Positions 36,201 to 43,496 of a DNA stretch of 54,888 nt are shown here, piece after piece (position 1 is the stretch's first letter; the number at the start of each line of letters is the position of its first letter). The stretch is from assembly GCA_965371445.1 (NCBI GenBank), contig CBDUYN010000050.1, positions 1 to 54,888 on the forward strand, in the 5' to 3' direction. The DNA comes from DASWIG01 sp965371445. GTDB lineage: Bacteria > Acidobacteriota > Thermoanaerobaculia > Multivoradales > J023. The notes under the pieces are model-generated. The model was not told where the DNA came from. It worked only from the letters and a program-made list of their open reading frames with translations, and did not search any database. The translations under genes were made by a program, and so were the position numbers.

Positions 36201-38708
36201 CGGCCGGTCGGCCGAGGCCAGGCCGTGGGGCGAGGAACAGGTGACCCAGCTCACGTACCCGGGACCGGGCGGCTCCGGATAGCCGCAGCCGATGCCCTGG
36301 CCCCAGTTGACCGGCCCCACGGAGGACGACGTCTGGGAGCTGTGGCAGTCGAGGCAGAAGGTCGTGTAGTCGGGCAAAACGTCGCCCGGGTATTCAAATT
36401 TCCAGCCGCTGCCCGCCTTCGGGGGCTGGTACTTCGCCGGCTGGTCGGAGACCAGCACACGGCCCCGGGCCACACTGTAGTACCAGCCGCCGGTCCCCGA
36501 CGCCCGAGCCGCGAAGTCGTCCATCTTCTCGCCCGCCGTGTCGCCCCAGACCTCGGTCACGGCGACGCCATCGGCGTTGCCGGGGAAGCGGGTGACGGGG
36601 CTCTTTCCCTGCTCGGCGTCCCAGTACTTTCCGGTGACGACGTGGACGTTGTGGCAGGAGACGCACTCCAGGGTGTAGCTCTTGCCGCCGACGTTGAACG
36701 AGGCACCCAGGTCGTGCCGGGTTGACTTGCCGAAGGCCTGCTCGATGTCGTCGGCGGAGCTGTAGCCGCCGGGCCGGTTGTTGGCCAGGGCGTCGTTTGG
36801 CACCATGCCTTCGGTGTGGCACTGGTAGCAGAGGGTCTCGCCGTCGGCCTGGCTCATGGCGGCGTAGGGGCCGGCCGAGCCGTGGACGTCATGGCAGTCG
36901 CCGCAGAGCAAGTCACCGTGGGCGGAGCCTTCGAAGCCGGCCGAGTCGGTGTAGAGCTGCGGTGGCGCCGTCGCCGCGGTGCCCGGCGGGTGGCATTGGC
37001 TGCAACCGGTGTTCGCCGGGTCCGGGGCGTAGCCGGGGCGCAGGCGGTGGGACGACGAAGACGTCGAGATGTGCTGTGCGGTGTAGAGGTGGCAAGCGGT
37101 GCAGGGTTTGCCGGCACCGGGATTGCCGGCGGCGCCGAGCTCCTGCCACGACATGCGGGCGTAGGAGACCGCGCGGCCATGCCCGGTCACGTAGTAGCCG
37201 TAGGTCGTGTCGTCGCCCGCCTTGTTGGCTGCCGTCTCGCCGCTGACCACGGCCGGCGCCTCGTCGTGGCAGCCGACGCACCACTTCTCCTTGCCCGCCG
37301 CCAGGCCGGCGCCGTCGTAGACGCCGCCGGGCCAGCCGTCCTTGGCACCCACCGAGCCCGCCACCGACACGACGCCGTTGTAGGCACCGCCCGCGCTGTG
37401 GCAACCGTCACACACCGTGGTCGACGCGAGATCGAGCCCGTCGCTCAGCAGCGGCGGCGGCTCCCCGCCGTGGCAGCCGAGAGCGCCACCGTCGCACGTC
37501 ATCCGCGGACCGTAGGGCTCGTAGAGGTGCGTCGTGTGGGCCTGGCCGACACCGCCGCCGAGGAAACCCAGCTGGTGTCGGTGACAGCTGACGCAGCGCG
37601 TCCCCGCGTTGTGGCTATGGTCGCCGCCGGAGGCGTCGTTGCGATGGTGCTGGGTCTTCGTGTGGCACACCTCGCAGATTCCGTCGTCGTAGGGGGAGCT
37701 GCCGGGACCCGAGGTGTCGCCCAGGTAGCTCGACGGCGGGTTGGTGCCGCCTGCCGCGTCGTCGACGCGGAAGTCGACCGTGGCCTCGCCGCTCGACGGC
37801 GTACGGATCGTCTCGCGCACCAGGTGGACGTTGCGCGTCCGGTGCGGCGTGTGGCAGTCGAGGCAGCCGGCGGCCCAGTTGCCGTAACGCGCACCGGTGG
37901 CCTGGCTCGAATGGGTGGCGAGGTTGTGGCAGTCCTGGCACAAGCGCATGCCGAAGCTCCGGCGCAGGAGCGTGCCGCCGCCGGCCGACGTCGCGCCGGC
38001 GTTCGAGACGGTGAAAGACCGGTCGACCCGGGCGACGTTGCCGGCGGCGTCGGTGGCACGGACGACGAGGGAGTGGGCACCGTTCGAGAGCGCCGTGGTG
38101 TCGACGTCGATCTCGTAGACCGCGCAGCCGGGTCCGCAGTCGTAGTTGCCGTTGGCCGCCGCGGCGGCGAGCGCCGCGTCGTCGACCGCCACCTCGACCG
38201 GATCGACGGCGGCGAGGCCGCCCTGGTCGAAGACCTGCGCCTTGACGCGTTCGGTGGCGCCGACGACGGCGTCGCGTCCGGGGCTCGTGACCAGCACGGT
38301 GGGGGACACCTGGTCGGCGCCGCAGGGCGGCAGCGCCAGGGGTCCGAGGACCTCGAAATTGAAGCCGACGACGCCGTCGGGATCGGAGTGGATCACCCGC
38401 AGGAAGCAGGTCGAGCCCGGCAGCAGGCCCGTCACCAGGCATTGGCGCGGCGAGCTCCCGGTCACAACGGCGCAGGCCGTCGTGGCCGGCCAGGCGTTCG
38501 TGGTGTTGACCTCGACCGAGCTCGAGCCGTCGCCGTCGGCGTCGCCGGAAAACGGCACGGTCACCGTGATCTGACGGCACGACGAGATCGTCGCGACGCT
38601 CGGCTCGACCGTCGTCGGCTCTCCCGCCTGGGCGAGGGAGGTTTCGATCGCCATCGCCGCCAAGGCGAGGACCGTCAACGTCTCGCTCGTCCACCTCGGG
38701 ACCGTCAC
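33231..38708 (-). CDS. Giant multiheme cytochrome fused to repeat and lectin-like domains
   Basis: 1825 residues from GTG 38708 (GGAGG about 7 bases upstream). Signal peptide (ALAAMAIETSLAQA); residues ~30-235 beta-rich Ig/FnIII-like; residues ~255-960 hold 14 CXXCH plus CX6CH (CDGGALGCH, ~403) and CX4CH (CGNASCH, ~955); VTCSSPHG near 821 looks like a heme site with its second Cys replaced by Pro. Residues ~985-1530 are five ~105-residue repeats with YVTFSD, LTDTGGDNPRSI and AHTAGD. Residues ~1535-1825 resemble a LamG/concanavalin-type domain. Probably a cell-surface cytochrome that could touch an insoluble acceptor or polysaccharide. First gene of the minus-strand operon. Confidence 0.88.
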   Translation of the reverse strand: MTVPRWTSETLTVLALAAMAIETSLAQAGEPTTVEPSVATISSCRQITVTVPFSGDADGDGSSSVEVNTTNAWPATTACAVVTGSSPRQCLVTGLLPGSTCFLRVIHSDPDGVVGFNFEVLGPLALPPCGADQVSPTVLVTSPGRDAVVGATERVKAQVFDQGGLAAVDPVEVAVDDAALAAAAANGNYDCGPGCAVYEIDVDTTALSNGAHSLVVRATDAAGNVARVDRSFTVSNAGATSAGGGTLLRRSFGMRLCQDCHNLATHSSQATGARYGNWAAGCLDCHTPHRTRNVHLVRETIRTPSSGEATVDFRVDDAAGGTNPPSSYLGDTSGPGSSPYDDGICEVCHTKTQHHRNDASGGDHSHNAGTRCVSCHRHQLGFLGGGVGQAHTTHLYEPYGPRMTCDGGALGCHGGEPPPLLSDGLDLASTTVCDGCHSAGGAYNGVVSVAGSVGAKDGWPGGVYDGAGLAAGKEKWCVGCHDEAPAVVSGETAANKAGDDTTYGYYVTGHGRAVSYARMSWQELGAAGNPGAGKPCTACHLYTAQHISTSSSSHRLRPGYAPDPANTGCSQCHPPGTAATAPPQLYTDSAGFEGSAHGDLLCGDCHDVHGSAGPYAAMSQADGETLCYQCHTEGMVPNDALANNRPGGYSSADDIEQAFGKSTRHDLGASFNVGGKSYTLECVSCHNVHVVTGKYWDAEQGKSPVTRFPGNADGVAVTEVWGDTAGEKMDDFAARASGTGGWYYSVARGRVLVSDQPAKYQPPKAGSGWKFEYPGDVLPDYTTFCLDCHSSQTSSSVGPVNWGQGIGCGYPEPPGPGYVSWVTCSSPHGLASADRPSYWLGSGGLLGTAGNPDPIFSEPGVERGRGAGHFMRWPYDSVDKNAGVNFVMSCTDCHEAHGANRGGMIRERFNVNANGDCGTGGNSDPDGENCSDGGNWNSFCNACHYYYGGQHAGMSCGNASCHETSSIHRIKKNTGGGGPWLWTEPSRPTTTPEIATVEGDAGSNELTVSFTQGVRTNRDQTGALVAEDLLLTDTGGDNPKTITGVAHTAGDSVATLTLSAPLIEADLGSDLLATRGISVWDADGDPAGPWTLSPAGGFVVTEVLGVDTGYELYVTFSEGAYANANGTGDLEASDFVLTDAGGDNPRSIDGVAHTAGDTRAGLTLDAPNQAGDFGADTLAAAPGSVFQSAGYAMGTTAVALAELTDVQIPAPMITWTGSFDGSSKVYVTFSDHAYANRDGSGDLGAGDFVLTDTGGDNPRSIVAVAHTAGDRKAVLTLGAATAAADLGADTVAAAATSIFTRGGFAFGIVDVVISAITAPQITKVEGFAGGTKLYVTFSDFTFSNAGGSGALVAGDLVLTDTGGDNPRSVTGVTHTAGDTAAIVTMDQPLIAADLGNDTLGAAASEIWNDVDHPFSTNALAITGQASPAIVVVEGAVGYDRLLVRFDRGVYTSPGPAGALTVSDFVLTDADNSRTIDSVQHVAGQANAILTLSSALDSTNDIDVDTLAAAASAVYNNVDNPAGTAAVTITGNDCPSWGAAFQLDEPQAAATTADDTGLLVGTVGNPTFAFPDPANTAFNGDENEGTRISVDNNNACLMSNRALTVEARVKPNAVDLDFADADGDGIDDNLDRSTTFSRIFERRRNLMITLLHTFYRGDTIPEQAGKAAIEVKYRTDASVRHTCPHPSYPTDTYVGNDVWMHQISSDANTHPLVNDHWYRIRVVFNSDKPNFPVDIFVDDQGTDGVAEPLAGLAELWSGFKNIARPDPEDGCKWGALPGDFIQTRNELTYIGSPWSSSNTTHLFKGLIDWVTWSPIADYTGVDDPPH
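34110..35755. repeat. Five tandem ~105-codon repeats in the giant cytochrome
   Basis: Each unit carries a variant of VEG...LYVTFSD, a short Gly-rich loop, D[FL]VLTD[TA]GGDNPRSI, AHTAGD and ADLGADT. The fifth unit is most divergent (FVLTDADNSRTIDSV, HVAGQ). It is protein-level repetition with moderate DNA similarity, resembling adhesin-type beta domains. Confidence 0.85.
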
Positions 38709-38961
38709 AGCGCGCCTCCGATCAGGCCGCCGACGTTGACGCTTCGATTCATAAACCGCTTCTTTCAGCTCAGGGAGGCGAAGCTGTCCGTCGCCCGTGC
38801 GGAAAGCAACACCGACAGTCCCGTGTCCGCTGTCTATGAGCTTAGGAATCCACGCGGGGCGGGGCTATCGGGCAGAGGCTGATTTCCTTCCTCCGGATGG
38901 CTGAAGCCGCCTGCCCGGACAACGAGGTGGAGGTCAGAAGGGAAGAGCTGGCGAGGTTGGA
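38709..38961. other. Divergent intergenic region between the two cytochrome operons
   Basis: 253 bases that must contain the promoter of the minus-strand operon and any promoter of the plus-strand receiver-like gene. It is less GC-rich in places (ATTCATAAACC near 38748). I see no convincing hexamer pair or palindrome, but this is the natural place for the NarL-type regulator to bind. Confidence 0.45.
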
Positions 38962-39426
38962 ATGCGAGTTGCATGGAAAGCCTTCGTTATGCGTCTCCTG
39001 ATCGTCGGCGGAACCTCTCTCATGGCCTGGGTGATTCGCCACCTCGTCCCGGAGGACGTCGAGGTCATGCACGCCACGACGCTCGACGAAGTGACGACGA
39101 TCCTGCGTCTGCGTCCGCCCAAGGCGGCTCTCTTCCACGGCAACCCTTCGACGCGGCCGTGGAGCGAAGTCCACCGGCTTTGCCACACCCACGAGCCGCC
39201 GATCCCGACGCTCTTTCACCCCTGTACGTACCTCGAGCCCGACGAGATGAGGCACACGGACTGCGCCGACGACTACTGTCCGAAGCCTCTGCCGGCCTGT
39301 GAGCTGCGGCGCCAGATCTATCGGCTGCTGGGCCTCGACGGGGAGGCCGAAGCTGGGGAAACTTCCCCAGGAATTGGGGAAAAACCCGCAGAGCCGCTGG
39401 TGCATGCCGGAGCCCGGAGCCCTTGA
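38962..39426 (+). CDS. Degenerate receiver-like protein
   Basis: 154 residues (a second ATG at 38989 is an equally good start, giving RLLIVGGTSLMAWVI). The strand order LLIVGG, VEVMHAT, AALFHGNP, PTLFHPCTY and DYCPKPL follows a CheY-like receiver, ending with the conserved Lys-Pro. The acidic pair after strand 1 and the phospho-acceptor Asp after strand 3 are missing, so phosphorylation is unlikely. Five Cys lie in the middle part. It stands between two divergent cytochrome operons, 127 bases before the 21-heme gene. A phosphorylation-independent or redox-responsive regulator is possible; function not established. Confidence 0.55.
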   Translation: MRVAWKAFVMRLLIVGGTSLMAWVIRHLVPEDVEVMHATTLDEVTTILRLRPPKAALFHGNPSTRPWSEVHRLCHTHEPPIPTLFHPCTYLEPDEMRHTDCADDYCPKPLPACELRRQIYRLLGLDGEAEAGETSPGIGEKPAEPLVHAGARSP

Positions 39427-39553
39427 GCTGAAATCGCGGCGACAGAATCAGTCTGGCCCTCCTCCGCCAGAATCGCTATGCTGAGGCACCCCACGGCCCG
39501 AGATCGAGCGGCGGCCTGGTAGACCCAGGGTGGGGACAAGGAGGCGTGGAGAC

Positions 39554-41311
39554 ATGACAAGGACTTCGATACTGACGGTGCTCATCGCTCTCGCGGGATG
39601 GACGGCAGGCACCGTATCGACGGCCGCCGCGGCGACGCCAGCGCAGCACCCGAGCCTGGTCGACGTGGCTTCCACCAACTGCACCGACTGCCATGACGAC
39701 CTCTGGGAAGAGAGCGCCGCGATCCATCCCCCGGCGGAGGACGACTGCACGACCTGCCACGAGCTCTCGAAGTCCGACGACGGCATGCAGGTGGCCTTGA
39801 CGGAGGAGGGGCCGCCGCTTTGCCTGCTCTGCCACGACGAGCTGACGGCGGCGGCAGAAGCGGACTACGAGACCCCGCACTTTCCGGTCACCGACAGCTG
39901 CACGAGCTGCCACAGCCCTCACGCCAGCACCCGGCAGCGGCTGCTCAAGGCGCCGGTCAAGGAGCTTTGCGCGGAGTGCCACGACATGGCGGACCTCGAC
40001 GAGTCGCACGGCGGCCAGCTGGCCGCCGACGTGCGCTGCCAGTCGTGCCACGAGCCCCACGGCGGACAGAACCCGTCGATGCTGGTCGCCAAGCGCCTGC
40101 ACGCGCCCTTCAAGGAGGGAAGCTGCAACGGCTGCCACCGGCCGCCGATGGCCGGGCGGGTGCGGCTGCGCAAGCGGGGCGAGAAGCTCTGTCTCTCCTG
40201 CCACGGCAATCTCCTGACGGAAGGGCACACGGCCCATCCGGCGATCTTCGCGCGCCGCGACCAGAAAGGATGCCTCTCGTGCCACGACCCGCACATGAGC
40301 CCCAACGCCCGGCTGCTGGTGGCGCCGGGGCCGGAGGTGTGCAAGAGCTGCCACGGCGAGGCCGTGGCGCAGGCGTCGGCCGAGGGCGGCCATCCGCCGG
40401 CGGCCGACGACTGCACGATCTGCCACCTGCCGCACGACGCCGAGCACCCGAAGCTCCTGAGCGAGGCGCCCGACGAGGTCTGCGCGCTGTGCCACGACAC
40501 CGACGACGAGGGTCTCCGGAGCGCCCACCTCGGCGCCGACCTTGCGGCGCTCTCCTGCACCGGCTGCCACAGCCCGCACGGCTCGGAGCACGGCCGGCTG
40601 CTGGCGAAACACCTCCATCCGCCGGTGCTCGACGGCTGCGACATCTGCCACGACGAGACCTACAATGCGTTCCTCGACGAGCAGACGGCGCTGTGCGAGA
40701 TGTGCCACGACGACGTGACCGCGGCCGCCGCCGCCGCCGCGGTGCCGCACGCGGCCCTGGAGCTCGGATCCTGCACCGACTGCCACAACCCCCACGCCTC
40801 GCCCCAGGAACGGCTGGTCAAGGCCCCCGGCGCCGGACCCTGCGTCGACTGCCACGACGACATGGAGGCCGGCGAGGACGAATTCGCCCACAGCGTGATC
40901 GGCCGGCTCGGCTGCCGCGCCTGTCACGAGCCGCACGGTGGCAGCCAGGAAAAGCTCCTGCGCGTCACCGGCAACGAGCTCTGCCTCTCCTGCCACGACA
41001 AGTCGCGGCTCAAGATCGAAGAGGGCCAGAGCGTCGTCACCCTCCTCGACCGCTTCGAGGTGTCGACGCAGGAAGCGGTGGCGGCGGCCAGCCTGAGCCT
41101 CCAGGGCAACGGCGAGCAGGGGCACCCTTCGCCCTTCCACCGGGCGCTCGGGGTGCCGACCGAGGAAGAGCTCAAGCTCACCCAGACGAGCTTTCGCGGC
41201 GAGCTGACCTGTCTGACCTGTCACGACCCGCACAAGGGGCGCTCGCCGAGGCTCTTCGTCGACGGCTTGAAGGGGCGAGAGCTCTGCGCCCGCTGTCACC
41301 GCGAGAAATAG
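39554..41311 (+). CDS. 21-heme c-type cytochrome
   Basis: 585 residues from ATG 39554 (GGAG just upstream). Signal peptide ending STAAAA. I count 21 CXXCH, spaced about 20-40 residues, many in doubled-CXXCH arrangement with CHSPHAS / CHEPHGG and an [LA]LCxxCH partner, for example CTSCHSPHASTRQRLL and LCAECHDMADLDESHGG. The last ~90 residues before the two C-terminal hemes are heme-free helical sequence (TLLDRFEVSTQEAVAAASL). It belongs to the long NrfB/MtrA-like decaheme-type class, which typically threads a porin or shuttles electrons in the periplasm. First large gene of the plus-strand operon. Confidence 0.92.
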   Translation: MTRTSILTVLIALAGWTAGTVSTAAAATPAQHPSLVDVASTNCTDCHDDLWEESAAIHPPAEDDCTTCHELSKSDDGMQVALTEEGPPLCLLCHDELTAAAEADYETPHFPVTDSCTSCHSPHASTRQRLLKAPVKELCAECHDMADLDESHGGQLAADVRCQSCHEPHGGQNPSMLVAKRLHAPFKEGSCNGCHRPPMAGRVRLRKRGEKLCLSCHGNLLTEGHTAHPAIFARRDQKGCLSCHDPHMSPNARLLVAPGPEVCKSCHGEAVAQASAEGGHPPAADDCTICHLPHDAEHPKLLSEAPDEVCALCHDTDDEGLRSAHLGADLAALSCTGCHSPHGSEHGRLLAKHLHPPVLDGCDICHDETYNAFLDEQTALCEMCHDDVTAAAAAAAVPHAALELGSCTDCHNPHASPQERLVKAPGAGPCVDCHDDMEAGEDEFAHSVIGRLGCRACHEPHGGSQEKLLRVTGNELCLSCHDKSRLKIEEGQSVVTLLDRFEVSTQEAVAAASLSLQGNGEQGHPSPFHRALGVPTEEELKLTQTSFRGELTCLTCHDPHKGRSPRLFVDGLKGRELCARCHREK

Positions 41312-41334
41312 ACTCCAGGAGGTCCGAGAAAACC

Positions 41335-42384
41335 ATGCGACTCCCCAACCCTCTCTGCGCGATCCTGCCGATCGCCCTCCTCGCGGTGCTCGCCGCCGGC
41401 TGCGCCACCACGGCCCCCTCCGACCCGAAGAAGAACCCCTATGCCGAGTACGTGTGGCCGAAACCGCCCGACGAGCCGCGTGTCGGGCTCACCGACATCC
41501 TGACCGGCCGCATCGACCTGGAGGGCGAGAGCCGGCTGCAGAAAGCCCTCCTCTCGGCCTCGCCGGCGAGCCCCTACGACAAGCTGCAAAAGCCCCACGC
41601 CGTCGCCTTCGAGACCGAGGACCGGCTGCTGGTCACCGATTCGATCCTCGGAGCGGTGATACGCTTCGACTTCGGCGAACGCAAAATGGACGTGCTCGGG
41701 ACCCGCGGGGCGGTCCGGCTGAGCCAGCCGGTGGGCCTGGAGGTCGGCCCCGACGGGACGATTTACGTCGCCGACGTCGGCCTGCAGCAGGTCGTCGCCT
41801 ACAGCGGCGACGGTGAATTGAAGGGGGTGTACGGCAAGCCCGGAGAAGTCGAGAACCCGACCGACTCGGCCGTGGGCCCCGACGCGAAGACGCTCTACGT
41901 CGCCGACTCGAAGGGTCACCGGATCGTCGTCTACGACCTGGCGAGCGCCCAGAAGCTCTTCTCGTTCGGCACGGCCGGCGACGGCCCGGAGCAGCTGCTC
42001 GCCCCGACCTCCCTCGCCTTCAGCCCCGAGGACGAGCTTTTCGTGGTCGACCAGCTGAACGCCCGGATTCAGATCTTCTCCCCCGAGGGCGAGCACCTCG
42101 ACACGCTCGGCGAGCGCGGCGTCGGCTTCGGCAAGCTCGTCCGGCCCAAGGACGTCGCGGTCGACCGCTACGGCCTGATCTACGTCACCGACGCCGCCTT
42201 GAACAACGTGCAGATCTTCGACGTCGACTTCGCCCTCCTGACCTTCGTCGGCCAGGGCGGCTTCGGCCCGGGAGCGTTCAGCAACGTCGCCGGCGTGGCG
42301 GTGATGGGCGAGCGGATGGCGATGGCGGACCAGACCAACCGCCGCGTCCAGGTCTTCCGCTACCTCTTCGACCGCGGGGAATAA
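41335..42384 (+). CDS. NHL beta-propeller lipoprotein
   Basis: 349 residues. AGGAGG lies 12 bases before the ATG. Lipobox LAAGC (Cys about residue 23). After PYAEYVWPKPPDEPRVG the protein is a six-bladed NHL propeller: AVAFETEDRLLVTDSILGAVI, VGPDGTIYVADVGLQQVVAY, KTLYVADSKGHRIVVYDL, DELFVVDQLNARIQIFSPEG, YGLIYVTDAALNNVQIFDVD and RMAMADQTNRRVQVFRY (each shortened). Anchored in the outer membrane, it may dock cytochromes. It is paralogous to the lipoprotein at 45299, sharing the WPxPPDEPRV-type entry sequence. Confidence 0.88.
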   Translation: MRLPNPLCAILPIALLAVLAAGCATTAPSDPKKNPYAEYVWPKPPDEPRVGLTDILTGRIDLEGESRLQKALLSASPASPYDKLQKPHAVAFETEDRLLVTDSILGAVIRFDFGERKMDVLGTRGAVRLSQPVGLEVGPDGTIYVADVGLQQVVAYSGDGELKGVYGKPGEVENPTDSAVGPDAKTLYVADSKGHRIVVYDLASAQKLFSFGTAGDGPEQLLAPTSLAFSPEDELFVVDQLNARIQIFSPEGEHLDTLGERGVGFGKLVRPKDVAVDRYGLIYVTDAALNNVQIFDVDFALLTFVGQGGFGPGAFSNVAGVAVMGERMAMADQTNRRVQVFRYLFDRGE

Positions 42385-42626
42385 TCCCCACGCCGGCGCC
42401 GGGAGTGAGGAATATTCCCCAACGCTCCCCTGCGGACCCCTCCCCCCGTTCCCGGCTCCGCCGGTTTCCGGGCCTGATCTCTCGGTCCTTCCCGCCGGAA
42501 GGGCGGGGGCGGTCTTGCCTCGGCCGCCTGGAAGCACCGGGGACCCTGGCCTGGCACGGCCATTGCTAGGGTGTGGGGTGTCATGAAGTCTTACGACCCC
42601 CTGAATCAGGTTCAAGGAGATAGGAA
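42385..42626. other. Intergenic stretch before the tetraheme gene
   Basis: 242 bases without an ORF of protein character. It contains two GGGGAAT/ATTCCCC-type short inverted pieces right after the propeller gene (42376-42420) and ends with a strong AAGGAGAT ribosome-binding site. A separate promoter for the filament-type cytochrome is possible but not identifiable. Confidence 0.4.
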
Positions 42627-43298
42627 ATGAGAAAGGCTCTTCTCGCCCTCGCGCTCGTCGCGCTGCTCGGCGCGCCGGCGATGGCCCAGGTGGCGGGTAC
42701 CGCCCACGACCTGAGCACTTTCACCAACACCACCGAGGTCTGCGTGTTCTGTCACACGCCGCACGACGCGCTCGTGCAGGCGCCGCGGGCGACGAACCAG
42801 TACCCCCTGTGGAACCACCAGCTGAGCGTCGCCGGGCCCTTCACGGTGTACGACAGCGTGACCATGGAGCAGCATCCGCCGGCCGCCGGCTATGACGACT
42901 TCAACGGCAACGACAACACGTCGACGGCGCTGTGCATGTCCTGCCACGACGGGACCGTCGCGGTGAACCTCCTGCAGAACGGTCCCGGACCTGGCGACGT
43001 CGATCCGACCCTGACCGCCGACAGCCCCGGCGGCGGCGTGCAGCAGGCCGACGGTCTGCTCGACGCCGGCCCGGCCTTCCTGGACACGGACCTGACCAAC
43101 GACCACCCGGTCAACCTCGACTATGCGACCTCGTTCGCCACCGACGGCGAGCTCGTCGCCGCCGCCGGCGGCCTGACGCTCTTTGGCGGCCGGATCCAGT
43201 GCGCCACCTGCCACGACCCGCACGACAACTCGAACGTTCCGTTCCTGGTGCTGTCGAACGGCGGCAGCGCGCTCTGCACGACCTGCCACGTCAAGTAG
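42627..43298 (+). CDS. OmcE-like tetraheme cytochrome c (first plus-strand copy)
   Basis: 223 residues. AAGGAG 8 bases upstream of ATG. Signal peptide MRKALLALALVALLGAPAMA. Four CXXCH: VCVFCHTPHDA, LCMSCHDGTVAV, IQCATCHDPHDN and the terminal LCTTCHVK. Conserved extra His: GTAHDLST near the mature N-terminus, PLWNHQ and NDHPVNLDY. This architecture matches the Geobacter OmcE family that polymerises into extracellular heme filaments, as far as I can tell by pattern. It is surrounded by propeller lipoproteins and a barrel, which fits secretion to the outside. Intact. Confidence 0.87.
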   Translation: MRKALLALALVALLGAPAMAQVAGTAHDLSTFTNTTEVCVFCHTPHDALVQAPRATNQYPLWNHQLSVAGPFTVYDSVTMEQHPPAAGYDDFNGNDNTSTALCMSCHDGTVAVNLLQNGPGPGDVDPTLTADSPGGGVQQADGLLDAGPAFLDTDLTNDHPVNLDYATSFATDGELVAAAGGLTLFGGRIQCATCHDPHDNSNVPFLVLSNGGSALCTTCHVK

Positions 43299-43309
43299 CC
43301 CCCGTTTTT

Positions 43310-43345
43310 CCACCTCCTCCCGGAGCCGTCCGGGGGGAGGTCCTG
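43310..43345. terminator. GC-rich hairpin after the tetraheme gene
   Basis: ACCTCCTCCCGGA pairs with TCCGGGGGGAGGT (12 of 13 plus a wobble). The T-run lies on the 5' side, so on the plus strand it is an RNA stabiliser or attenuator rather than a classical terminator. It could set different levels for the highly needed tetraheme subunit and the downstream barrel gene. Confidence 0.4.
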
Positions 43346-43496
43346 CTAAGCTGTTGTCGCTTGACAACCGGATGGCGGCCCGTGTGACCGCCATTTTTCT
43401 TGCCAAGAACGACCTGGGACCGCCGGCGGTGGCGTGTCCTGCCGAGCTCCGGCGGTCCTTCGGCGATTCCTGGCGTCCCATCCGAGAGACCAGGTC

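Noticed and set aside
39476..41299. 607-codon minus-strand frame opposite the 21-heme cytochrome
   Set aside because: Antisense of CXXCH repeats; no start region or family. Its similarity to a frame near 24.6 kb only reflects the cytochrome relic there.
43361..43389. TTGACA with a possible -10 before the barrel gene
   Set aside because: The hexamer 17 bases downstream is GTGACC, too far from a -10 consensus to call a promoter.
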